Shown here: positions 1-7,600 of the stretch, one piece after another | Position numbering within the stretch: the first letter of the stretch is position 1 | Layout of the letters: each line of letters begins with the position of its first letter | NCBI GenBank assembly: GCA_027435495.1 | Contig: DAHZZC010000248.1 | Location: 1-17,502 of the forward strand | Length of the DNA: 17,502 nucleotides | Direction of reading: 5' to 3' | Source of the DNA: Planctomycetales bacterium | GTDB taxonomy: Bacteria > Planctomycetota > Planctomycetia > Isosphaerales > Isosphaeraceae | Made by a program: the position numbers and the translations under genes | Notes under the pieces: model-generated | Seen by the model: the letters and a program-made list of their open reading frames with translations, nothing else | Told to the model about the DNA's origin: nothing | Database searches by the model: none

Positions 1-240
1 GGCCCATCCGCAAAAGAGATCGCTGCCCCCAACCGTTCCGAAATGGCGAACAGCGTCTTGACCGAGTTGCACTGGCACGTCGGCACGCGGATTCGTCGAG
101 ATGTGCTCCGGGAATCCCCGGCGGAATAGGGCGAGGAGATCTTGCCGACTCGGTCGGCAGAATTGGTTCCGCCCCATGGACGTGGCTTCATCGCCCGAAA
201 TCTGGCCCGGATGATCCGATTTCCGAGGTCTTGTACGTGA
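1..240 (+). pseudogene. Decayed DUF1016/YhcG-family gene remnant (5' end outside window)
   Basis: Reading from base 1 in frame 1, the translation contains NSVLTELHWHVGTRIRRDVL, then RESPAE, a TAG stop (127-129), and then, still in frame, GEEILPTRSAEL, HGRGFIARNLARMIRF and a TGA at 238-240. From memory of the family, DUF1016 N-terminal (YhcG-like) proteins show the same order: a VNxxL..LYWxIGxxI helix, then AEYGxxIL, then GRGFxxxNLxRMxxFAE. The TAG falls exactly where the conserved Tyr of AEYG is expected, so a Tyr codon has probably mutated to amber. One base seems lost near 222-224, because reading on in frame 3 gives EVLYVKRW and later HRLRE and RETA, which loosely resemble further YhcG positions with an internal deletion; the remnant may reach about 345. 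YhcG proteins belong to the PD-(D/E)XK nuclease group, but this copy cannot be functional. Similarity was judged by eye. Confidence 0.6.
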
Positions 241-334
241 AGAGATGGCCCTGGGTTGCCCATCGTCTTCGCGAGGCACAATCCTGATTCTGTCGCGAGA
301 CTGCTTGCGGACCCGGACGGACTGAGATAGATTT

Positions 335-359
335 GGAGGATCGGTTTCCTCGATCCTTC
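335..359. other. Stem-loop between the YhcG remnant and the small secreted-protein gene
   Basis: Bases 337-343 (AGGATCG) and 351-357 (CGATCCT) are perfect inverted repeats around a 7-base loop; a G.T pair and a G-C pair extend the stem to nine pairs. No run of T follows, so it is not a convincing intrinsic terminator. It could be a transcript-end hairpin of the degraded upstream gene or a leader structure of the next one. Confidence 0.35.
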
Positions 360-439
360 TCCGATCGAGGCGCTACTTTCCCCCTCGATTCGAATCGCTC
401 AACCGGGCTCGTCCCGTACCGTCCAGTTGATGGGTGGAC

Positions 440-880
440 ATGCTGTTGCGTCGCCGTGATCGCGGGGCCGGTTGTCGGGCGTCCGTCTGGACGATGCTCG
501 CGATCGGTGCTGCGCTCGTCTCAACCGAAGCCAGGGCCGGCTGTAGCCATCCGTGGGTCAGGTCCAGCACCACGCCCCCCTCGCTGGAACGCCTTTCCAT
601 CTTCGAGCTGGACCCGCCGGGTGCAACGGCCCATCCCACCTCGCCCGACGATCGCCGCTCGCCCTGCGCTCGCGGGGAGTGCTCTGAGTCTCCGACTCAA
701 TCCGATCGCACCGGAATCACCCTCGCCGAGCGGGTCGAACTCTGGGGCGACCTGCCCCAGTCGGGTCGACCGCTCGTTCCGTGCTTCTCGTCGTTCCGCG
801 AATCCGCCGAGGAGGCGAGGCCCGCACGCATCCCAATCCCGATCGAACGCCCACCCCGGACCCTCCTCGGCACGCGCTGA
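440..880 (+). CDS. Small exported cysteine-containing protein of unknown function
   Basis: The 146-residue product begins with a basic stretch (MLLRRRDRGAG), a hydrophobic core (about residues 17-27) and a plausible signal-peptidase I site after STEARA (residues 28-33), so it is probably exported. The mature part starts GCSHPW and carries Cys35, Cys76, Cys81 and Cys115, with Cys76 and Cys81 in PCARGECS. It is proline- and arginine-rich, has no hydrophobic segment after the signal, and ends in a basic Pro/Arg tail. I have the impression of similar short planctomycete proteins with an AGCxHPW-like start and a CxxxxCS pair, but I cannot name a family. ATG at 440 was chosen over the in-frame GTG at 434 because neither has a clear Shine-Dalgarno site and 440 gives a normal signal peptide. 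The gene precedes a metal-efflux cluster in the same direction, so a periplasmic metal-binding role is possible but speculative. A spurious open frame in GC-rich DNA is the main alternative. Confidence 0.55.
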   Translation: MLLRRRDRGAGCRASVWTMLAIGAALVSTEARAGCSHPWVRSSTTPPSLERLSIFELDPPGATAHPTSPDDRRSPCARGECSESPTQSDRTGITLAERVELWGDLPQSGRPLVPCFSSFRESAEEARPARIPIPIERPPRTLLGTR

Positions 881-1130
881 GGTTCCGATCGCCCCGGAGA
901 CCGGCTTCCCCAGCGCGCTCCGCGCGACCTGAAGCCATACGCCGATCAGACCGGCGGCGACTGCACCCATCCAGTGACCCGACGGCTTCCCCCGCCGCTC
1001 GGCCGTGCATCGGTCGACCGCGGGACCGCGTCGGCCGGCATGGCCCCTGTCCAAACCCGAACACGCCAACGACGAGGCGATGCGCGCCCCGTCCGCCTAT
1101 CCGTCAGCCTCTCGATAGATGTCTGAATCG

Positions 1131-1136
1131 AAGGGA
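1131..1136 (+). promoter_or_regulatory. Ribosome binding site deciding the DUF1559 start
   Basis: AAGGGA lies 6 bases before ATG 1143. The in-frame ATG at 1119 has no such site, and starting there would put eight extra residues before the usual short basic prepilin leader. Confidence 0.6.
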
Positions 1137-1142
1137 AATTCC

Positions 1143-2195
1143 ATGAAGAAGTTGCGGAGCGGATTCACACTGATCGAATTGCTCGTCGTCATCGCGATCA
1201 TCGCCGTATTGATTGCCCTGCTCTTGCCCGCGGTCCAGGCGGCACGCGAGGCGGCGCGTCGGGCCCAGTGCACCAACAACCTCAAGCAGATCGGCCTGGC
1301 CTGTCACAACTACCTGTCCGGCTTCCATTGCCTGCCGTTCGGCAAGGGGGCCAGCTACAATCTGGTCGTTCCCGGGACGGCCTACTACGCCCGATGGTCG
1401 GCGCACAGCCAACTTCTGATGTATATCGAGCAGGGAACCCTGTTCAACAGCATCAATTTCGCCCAGGCGCCGGAGACGCCCGGCATGGCGGGCGATGTCC
1501 CGTTCATGCCGCCGTACCAGAACACGAATCGGGCGAACGCGACGGCGTCTCGGATTCAGGTGGCCACCTTTCTGTGCCCGACCGACGGAACGCCGCCGAC
1601 CCCCGGATGGCCCGGGGCCAACAATTACCTGGGGAACATGGAGACCTGGGCCTGCGACCTCGGCGACAACAATCCGTCGACGGTAGACCCCACCACCACG
1701 CCCCGCGGGATTTTCTACTACTGGAGTTCGGTGAAGTTCGCGGCCATCACCGATGGGACAAGCAACACCGCCTTTTTCAGCGAGAAGCTACGCGGCTCGG
1801 GGATGCGGGACGGGGATGCTCGCTCCGACTCGCTGATCATGTCGGCGCCCACCTCGATGAACGCGACGTATCTGACCTGCACCAACACGCCGACAACCGC
1901 GCTTCGGCTCACCCACGCCCAGGGGGCAAGCTGGGTGATGGGCGAGATGTGCTGCACGGAGTACAACCACGTTTCGCCCCCGAATACGAAGACCTGCGCG
2001 GGGCTGGGGTTCGCCAACAACAACATGGCGAACATGCCGATGCAGGTTCCGCCGTCGAGCAACCATCCTGGCGGAGTGAACGTTCTGTTCGGGGATGGAA
2101 GCGTCAAGTTCCTCAAGAGCACGGTCTCTCTGCTCACCTGGAGGGCGATCGGGACCCGAAACGGCGGCGAGGTCATCTCTTCCGATTCGTATTGA
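1143..2195 (+). CDS. DUF1559 domain protein with type IV prepilin-like N-terminus
   Basis: The 350-residue protein starts MKKLRSGFTLIELL, a canonical prepilin cleavage/methylation motif. Gly7/Phe8 is the expected prepilin-peptidase site and Glu12 is position 5 of the mature protein, followed by one long hydrophobic helix to about residue 28. AREAARRAQCTNNLKQIGLA comes next, the typical DUF1559 entry. The C-terminus has NHPGGVNVLFGDGSVKFL and WRAIGTRNGGEV, the H-x-G-G-x-N-x-x-F-x-D-G-S-V signature of the family. DUF1559 proteins occur in tens to hundreds of copies in planctomycetes; they are thought to be pseudopilin-like envelope proteins, with no assigned biochemical role. Six cysteines are visible after the helix (43, 54, 62 and further on), including a CC pair in MGEMCCTEYNH. 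The stop is followed at 14 bases by the lipoprotein ATG at 2210, suggesting it heads the efflux operon. The 262 bases before it (881-1142) hold no gene, convincing promoter or terminator that I could recognise. Confidence 0.95.
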   Translation: MKKLRSGFTLIELLVVIAIIAVLIALLLPAVQAAREAARRAQCTNNLKQIGLACHNYLSGFHCLPFGKGASYNLVVPGTAYYARWSAHSQLLMYIEQGTLFNSINFAQAPETPGMAGDVPFMPPYQNTNRANATASRIQVATFLCPTDGTPPTPGWPGANNYLGNMETWACDLGDNNPSTVDPTTTPRGIFYYWSSVKFAAITDGTSNTAFFSEKLRGSGMRDGDARSDSLIMSAPTSMNATYLTCTNTPTTALRLTHAQGASWVMGEMCCTEYNHVSPPNTKTCAGLGFANNNMANMPMQVPPSSNHPGGVNVLFGDGSVKFLKSTVSLLTWRAIGTRNGGEVISSDSY

Positions 2196-2196
2196 T

Positions 2197-2202
2197 GAGG
2201 AG
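2197..2202 (+). promoter_or_regulatory. Ribosome binding site deciding the first lipoprotein start
   Basis: GAGGAG lies 7 bases before ATG 2210 and just after the DUF1559 stop (2193-2195). The alternative ATG at 2195 overlaps that stop and has no comparable site, so 2210 is preferred, although coupling from 2195 would add only five residues. Confidence 0.55.
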
Positions 2203-2209
2203 CCTTGCG

Positions 2210-2674
2210 ATGACCCGACGCGATATGTCTCGGGGACTGGCGATGTTCGCGGTCTCCACGTTCCTCCTCGTCGCGGCAGTCGGATGCGGCGACGAACGGA
2301 GGGAGGCCCTTCCCTCCGACGAATCGGCCCGGACCGCCCTCGACCTGGCCCTCTCATCCTGGCGTGACGGCAAGAAGCCCGGGCCGATCACGGGGACCAC
2401 GCCCCCGGCCGAGATCCATGACACCCGATGGAGCCTCGGCGATCGCCTCGCGTCGTACGAGATTCTGGGGGAGGAAAAGAACGGCGCGGAGATGAAGTTC
2501 AACGTCCGGCTCACGCTCGCCCAGCCGGCGGGTGTCCAGGAGGTGAAGTATTACGTGCTCGGCCGCGATCCGGTGATGATCTTCCGCGACGAGGATTACG
2601 CCCGGAACATCAACATGGATAACGGCCCGAGTCTGAACGGGGGCGGGAATGCGAGGAAACGGCGGTCGAGGTGA
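2210..2674 (+). CDS. Small lipoprotein, first of a tandem paralogous pair
   Basis: The 154-residue product has a basic start (MTRRDMSRG), a hydrophobic core and an AVGC lipobox with Cys26, so it is probably a membrane-anchored periplasmic lipoprotein. The body reads SARTALDLALSSWRDGKKPG, then an alpha/beta-looking middle (YEILGEEKNG, MKFNVRLTL), then VKYYVLGRDPVMIFRDEDY and a tail with NINMDNGP. The next gene encodes the same pattern: an x-A-x-x-x-A-L-x-x-W-R helix, an FNVRL/FVVRL strand, YYVxGxDPxxxxRxEDx and a Met/Asp-containing end. I do not recognise a named domain; the layout suggests a small cystatin- or NTF2-like fold, which is only an impression. The last codons overlap the start of the next gene by 26 bases, implying coupled translation. 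Its place directly before an RND adaptor and CusA-like permease suggests a periplasmic accessory or metal-delivery role, inferred from context alone. Confidence 0.85.
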   Translation: MTRRDMSRGLAMFAVSTFLLVAAVGCGDERREALPSDESARTALDLALSSWRDGKKPGPITGTTPPAEIHDTRWSLGDRLASYEILGEEKNGAEMKFNVRLTLAQPAGVQEVKYYVLGRDPVMIFRDEDYARNINMDNGPSLNGGGNARKRRSR

Positions 2675-3113
2675 GTTTCGAGCCTGGCTCGTCGCCTCCC
2701 TGGCGATGCTCGCCCCGTCGTGTGATCCGGGGCCGCGTCCTGAGGCGCCGAGCCTGTTGCCCGAACCGGGTGCCGCTCGCCGGGCCGTCGAGGAGGCCCT
2801 GGGAGAATGGAGGGCCTCGCCCGCGACGGATCTCTCGGCGCCCGGGCGATCCCTGATCTTCGTCGACCGCCAGCGAGAGCCGGGCCAGCAGCTTGCCGAG
2901 TTCGCCGTCCTGGGAGAGTCGGAAGTTGACAACTGTCGACGGTTCGTCGTCCGGCTCTCACTCGAAGGGCCGGAGGAGACGGCCCTTGTTGCGTATTACG
3001 TCTTCGGCAAGGACCCGATCTGGGTCTATCGCGCCGAGGATTTCGAGATGATGATGCACATGGATATGGCTCCCGACGATCCGCCCGCGCCGGCCGGTGC
3101 TTCAGGAGGTTGA
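2649..3113 (+). CDS. Small lipoprotein, second of a tandem paralogous pair
   Basis: This 154-residue product has a basic N-terminus (MRGNGGRGEFR), a short hydrophobic core (AWLVASLAML) and an APSC lipobox-like site with Cys25. It mirrors the preceding protein: AARRAVEEALGEWRASP matches its N-terminal helix, RRFVVRLSLEG its central strand, and AYYVFGKDPIWVYRAEDFE its most conserved block. The C-terminal part, MMMHMDMAPDD, is strikingly methionine-rich, with five Met and one His in six positions of the MMMHMDM run. Such Met/His clusters bind Cu(I) or Ag(I) in several periplasmic metal-handling proteins, so a copper-binding tail is plausible here. The ATG at 2649 follows a G-rich stretch (GGGGGCGGG) and overlaps the upstream gene by 26 bases. 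The stop at 3111-3113 is immediately before the adaptor start at 3119. The function has not been recognised from any named family. Confidence 0.85.
   Translation: MRGNGGRGEFRAWLVASLAMLAPSCDPGPRPEAPSLLPEPGAARRAVEEALGEWRASPATDLSAPGRSLIFVDRQREPGQQLAEFAVLGESEVDNCRRFVVRLSLEGPEETALVAYYVFGKDPIWVYRAEDFEMMMHMDMAPDDPPAPAGASGG
3104..3109 (+). promoter_or_regulatory. Ribosome binding site deciding the adaptor start
   Basis: A perfect AGGAGG lies inside the last codons of the second lipoprotein, 9 bases before ATG 3119. The in-frame TTG at 3110 abuts this site and is too close to be used. Confidence 0.75.
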
Positions 3114-3118
3114 ACGTC

Positions 3119-4648
3119 ATGCCGGGCATTCGAGAGGGGAGGGCCCGCGCGGTCGGGTCGTGGGCGCGGTCGGCCTTCCGATTGGCGGAGGTCCGGCTCC
3201 GGATTCCGATCGTGCTGATGGCCGCCGCGGTGGTCGTCGGCCGATGGGAGTCGATTCGCAACCACTGGGATCGGATCACCCGGGGCGTCGCCGTCGAGGA
3301 ACTTGCGAAGCGGCCTGTTTCGAGCGATACCGAGTATTTCTGCCCGATGGACCCTGGAGTCGTCTCGAACGGGCCGGGTCGGTGCGGCGTCTGCAACATG
3401 GGGCTCGTCCGGAGGTTTCGGGGCGAGGCGGTGATGCTTCCGGATGGGGTCGTTGCGCGGATGCAGCTTTCGCCCTATCGCATTCAGCTCGCGGGCGTAC
3501 GAACCTCGACCCTGGGCCACCTCCCGCTGGAGCGGGAATGGCGGGCCTCGGCGGTCGCCGCGCGATCGGGCGAGGGGGTTGTGGCGACCGTCGACCTCCC
3601 GGCGCGACGGGTTCCGTGGATCGAGGAAGGCCAGGCGGTCGAGGTCACGTCCGACGACCTTCCCGGCCAGGGTCCACTCGCCGGCCGAATCCGCACGATC
3701 GCCCGCGAGTCCGAGGACGGCCGCGAATCGGCCCGCGTCGCCGTCACGATCGAGAACCCGCCCCAGGCGCTCCGAGGCGGGATGATCGTCGGGCTGAGGT
3801 TTCGCATCGCGGTGGCTCAGCTCGATCCGTTCCGCGATCAGCCGCACCAACCCCCTGCCCTGAAGCCGGGAGAAACCAACCGCATTTACTTATGCCACAA
3901 TCACCCGGAGACGATCGCCCTGAGTCCGGGTCACTGTCCGATCGACGGCAACCCTCGGATGTCGGCCAGGCTCGACCCGCTCGATCGAGTCCGGTGGTGG
4001 TGCCCAATGCATCCGGACGTTCAGGCCGACGCGCCCGGCGCCTCGTGTGAGAAATGCGGCGGAATGGCCCTGAAGCCCCGGGTCGTCCATTACGCGCCGG
4101 AGGGGCAGGTGCTCGCTGTTCCCCAATCGGCGGTCGTCGACACGGGCGATCGAAAGGTTGTCTACGTCGAGGGGATGCCCGGAATGTTCGATGGGATCGA
4201 GGTGAGGCTCGGTCCGAGGTGCGGCGAGTATTATCCGGTGATTGGCGGGTTGGAGCCTGGCCAGGCGGTCGTGGTCTCGGGCGCCTTTCTGCTCGACGCC
4301 GAGACGCGGCTCAATCCGGCGCTCGCCTCCTCTTACTTCGGCGCCGGCGGGAACCGCCGTGCGACCGCCGCGGCGAATTCCGAGGAGGCACCCGACGACC
4401 CGATCGCGGCGCTCTCGCCGCCGGACCGCCTGCTGGCGCGTCGGCAGCGAACGTGCCCCGTGACCGGGAAGGACCTGGGCTCGATGGGGACGCCGGAGCG
4501 GGTGGTCGTTTCGGGGCGGACGGTCTTCCTCTGCTGCTCCGGTTGCGAGGCGAAACTGCGTCGCGAGCCGGGGAAGTACCTGGCGAAGGTCTCGGCTCCG
4601 GCCGAGGTTCCCCCAGGGCCGCATCCCGAAGCGAGAGGGTCGAGATGA
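3119..4648 (+). CDS. Heavy-metal RND efflux adaptor (CusB-like) with three metal-binding modules and a YHS-like tail
   Basis: The 509-residue protein is anchored by one N-terminal hydrophobic segment (about residues 28-41) with a basic cytoplasmic side. Three heavy-metal-binding modules follow: YFCPMDPG...GRCGVCNMGL (residues 73-96), IYLCHNHPE...GHCPIDGNP (256-279) and WWCPMHPD...SCEKCGGMAL (294-318). Between the first and second, SPYRIQLAGVRT (118-129) is the membrane-proximal strand typical of CusB-type adaptors, and about 152-232 resembles the beta-barrel domain (VPWIEEGQAVEVT, ALRGGMIVGL). A C-terminal membrane-proximal part (VLAVPQSAVVDTG, GLEPGQAVVVSG, AETRLNPAL) ends near 405. A YHS/TRASH-like unit with TCPVTG and FLCCSGCEAKL spans about 444-490. 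I see no alpha-helical hairpin and no clear lipoyl halves, which ordinary adaptors need to contact TolC. The gene overlaps the permease by four bases (ATGA), so the two are translationally coupled. The likely substrate is Cu/Ag or a similar soft metal, by family and context. Confidence 0.9.
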   Translation: MPGIREGRARAVGSWARSAFRLAEVRLRIPIVLMAAAVVVGRWESIRNHWDRITRGVAVEELAKRPVSSDTEYFCPMDPGVVSNGPGRCGVCNMGLVRRFRGEAVMLPDGVVARMQLSPYRIQLAGVRTSTLGHLPLEREWRASAVAARSGEGVVATVDLPARRVPWIEEGQAVEVTSDDLPGQGPLAGRIRTIARESEDGRESARVAVTIENPPQALRGGMIVGLRFRIAVAQLDPFRDQPHQPPALKPGETNRIYLCHNHPETIALSPGHCPIDGNPRMSARLDPLDRVRWWCPMHPDVQADAPGASCEKCGGMALKPRVVHYAPEGQVLAVPQSAVVDTGDRKVVYVEGMPGMFDGIEVRLGPRCGEYYPVIGGLEPGQAVVVSGAFLLDAETRLNPALASSYFGAGGNRRATAAANSEEAPDDPIAALSPPDRLLARRQRTCPVTGKDLGSMGTPERVVVSGRTVFLCCSGCEAKLRREPGKYLAKVSAPAEVPPGPHPEARGSR

Positions 4649-7600
4649 TCGAGGCGATCATCACGTATTCGATCCGGCATCGGGTTGCTGTGATCGTGTC
4701 GGCGGTCGTGCTGGCCTTGCTCGGCGCCTGGGCCCTCGCGGAAACGCCGGTGGACGCGATCCCGGATCTCTCCGAGAACCAGGTGATTGTCCACACCGAC
4801 TGGGAGGGGCACGGTCCCCGTGAGATCGAGGACCATGTGACCTACCCGCTGACGCTGGGCCTGCGTGGGATCGACGGTGTTCGCGTGGTTCGGTCGTCGA
4901 GCGAGGTTGGCTTCTCGACGATCAACGTGATTTTCGAGGACGGGATCGCGAGTGCCGAGGCGAGGCGGCGGGTGGCCGACCGGCTCGCCCGGGTGCGTGG
5001 CGAGATGCCGGCAGGGGTCTCGCCCGCGCTGGGCCCCGACGCGGCGGCGACCGGTCAGATTTTCTGGTACACGGTCGAGGGGGGCGGGCTCGACCTGGGA
5101 CGTCTCCGGGCCCTGCAAGACTGGTACGTTGGCCCGCAGATCGGTTCGGTCCCGGGCGTTGCGGAGGTTGCGAGCGTCGGCGGGCTCCCGATGGAATATG
5201 AGGTCGCACCCGATCCCGATCGGCTCCGCCTCTTCGGGGTGAAGCTGCGCGACATCACGGAAGCGATCGCCGCCTCGAACGCCGCGACAGGCGGCCACGT
5301 CGTGAACAAGGGGAAGGCCGAGTACGTGGTTCGGAGCGCCGGCTGGCTGGGCGCCTCACCCCGGCCTGGTGACGACTCATTCGACCCCCAGCGCGCCGTC
5401 CGCGATCTGGAGGACGTCGTCCTGATCGGCGCCGACGGCCTCGCCATCCGGCTGGCCGATGTCGCCACCGTTTCGATGGTTCCCGGCTCCCGCCGCGGGG
5501 CGTTGGAGAAGGACGGTAGCGAGGCCGTCGGCGGTGTGGTTCTGATGGCGAACGGCCAGAATCCGCTCGAGGTCACGCGGCGGATTCGGGCGAAGATCCG
5601 GGAGCTTCAGCCCGGCCTGCCGCCCGATGTGCGGATCGTCGCCTTCTACGACCGGACGCCGCTGATCGAGGGCGCGATCGCGACCGTTACCGGGACGGTG
5701 ATCGAGGCGATGATCTCGGCCTCGCTCTGCGTTCTGGCGGTGCTGCTGCACCTTCGCGCCTCGCTCGTGATCGCCGGAACGCTCCCGCTGGCGGCGCTCT
5801 CGTCGTTTCTGATCATGGCGGTCCTGCGGCGGTCGGGGTTGGTCGAGATCCCGGCCAACGCGATGTCGCTGGCGGGGATCGCGATCTCCATCGGGGTGCT
5901 GGTCGATTCGTCGGTTGTGATGGTTGAGAACGTGATGCACCGACTGCGGGAGCGGTTCGGCTCTGAGCCGGTCCGGGGCGATGTGACCGAGATCGTCCGA
6001 TCGGCCTGCCTGGCGGTCGGCCGTCCGATCGTCTTCTCGGTCGCGATCATGGTGCTCTCGTTCCTGCCGGTGTTTGCCCTGGGCGGGATGGAAGGGAAGA
6101 TGTTCCATCCGCTGGCCTTCACCAAGACGTTCGCGCTGGCGACGGCCGCGGTCCTCGCGATCACACTGGTCCCCGCGCTTTGCACGATCGGCATCCGGGG
6201 CCGACTCCGGTCGGAGCGGGAGAACCCCCTGGTGCGCGGGGTGATCGATGTCTATCGGCCGGTCCTCTCCTATCTGATGGACCGCCCGGCGGTGCTCGCG
6301 GTGATCCTGGGGCTGACCTCGTTGCTGGGCTTCGCACCGCTGGGAAGCCGGGCGATCTTCCTGGGCGTGCTCGGTCTGGCGATGGCCGCGGCGGGCCTGC
6401 TGGCGGTGAGTCGATGGGGGGCCGTCATGGGGCCGGCGATCCTGGTCGTCGCGGCCCTGATCGTCGAGCCGAACATCCAGCCCCTCGGGCGGGAGTTCCT
6501 GACGCCACTCGACGAGGGGATGATCATGGACATGCCGATCACGGTGCCGAGGGCCTCGGTGGCCGAGTCGGTCGACGACCTGAAGGCGCGCGACATGGTC
6601 CTCTGCCGGTTCCCCGAGGTTGCCATGGTTGTGGGCAAGGCGGGCCGGGCCGAGACAGCGACCGACCCCGCGCCGATCGACATGATCGAGACGATGGTGA
6701 ACCTTCGCCCCCGGGAATTCTGGCCGCGGCGGAAGCTCCGACCGCGCGATGCCAGGGCCCAGGTCGAGGCGATCCTTGAGGCCCTGATCGACCGCGTCGC
6801 GGTCGAACGTCCACCGGATGCCGCGACCCGCGCGAGGATGGTCGACGAGGCAAGCGCCGGGGCACTCGCGGAGTTCGACGCGGCCAGCCGAGAGTATGCC
6901 TATCACCGCAACCGCGAGATGACCCGAGAGACTCGCGGCCTCTCGCCGATGTCGACGCATCCCTCCGACCCCGAGGAAGCAAGCGTGGTCCCCCTCTGGC
7001 GGGCGCACGTTGCGAGGCTCGACGTCGAGCTGCTCGCCCGGGCCGCGCCGATCTTCACAAGGCTGGCCATGCACCGACTCCTCGACCGCGCCACGATCCT
7101 CGACCCGGAGGTCTCGGCGTACCATGCGGCCTCGGTCCAGGCACGCGCCGCGTCGGTCGAGGCGGCCCTCGCTGCGATGGAGCGTTCGGCGTCGACACCG
7201 GGCGGTCATCATCATGCGGGAGGGGCAGCCTCGTCCCCGGGGGTCGAGCCGGAGCCGAAGCTCCACGCGATCCGTCGCGATCTCTCCGAACGCTTCGGGC
7301 GTCGACTGATGCTCTGGCAGGTCGAACGTGACGAACTGACCGGATTCGGCGGCGAACTTGATGCGGCCGTGCAGATGCCGGGCTGGACGAACGTCTGGAC
7401 GCGACCGATCCAGAACCGGGTTGACATGCTTGCCACAGGTGTCAACACGCCGATCGGAATACGGGTTCTCGGCCGAAACCTGGAAGATGTCGGCCGTGCC
7501 TCGGAGGAGGTGGCCCGCGTGGTAAAGAGCGTGCGAGGGGCCGTCGACGTCGTGGCCGACCCGGTACGTGGCAAACCATATGTTGACATCCGGATCGACC

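Noticed and set aside
881..1142. Arg/Pro-rich open frames on both strands before the DUF1559 gene
   Set aside because: Their composition (runs of Arg and Pro) is that of non-coding frames in GC-rich DNA, and no ribosome sites or conserved motifs are visible. I see nothing definite in this stretch.
1268..2194. Upstream extension of the first lipoprotein frame across the DUF1559 gene
   Set aside because: The translated extension is a shadow of the DUF1559 coding region; the lipoprotein signal peptide starts at 2210 (or 2195).
4054..4644. Open frame continuing upstream of the CusA-like gene in the same frame
   Set aside because: It overlaps the adaptor gene in another frame and its translation is Arg/Gly-rich without recognisable motifs. 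The true permease start is ATG 4645, where the conserved N-terminus begins.
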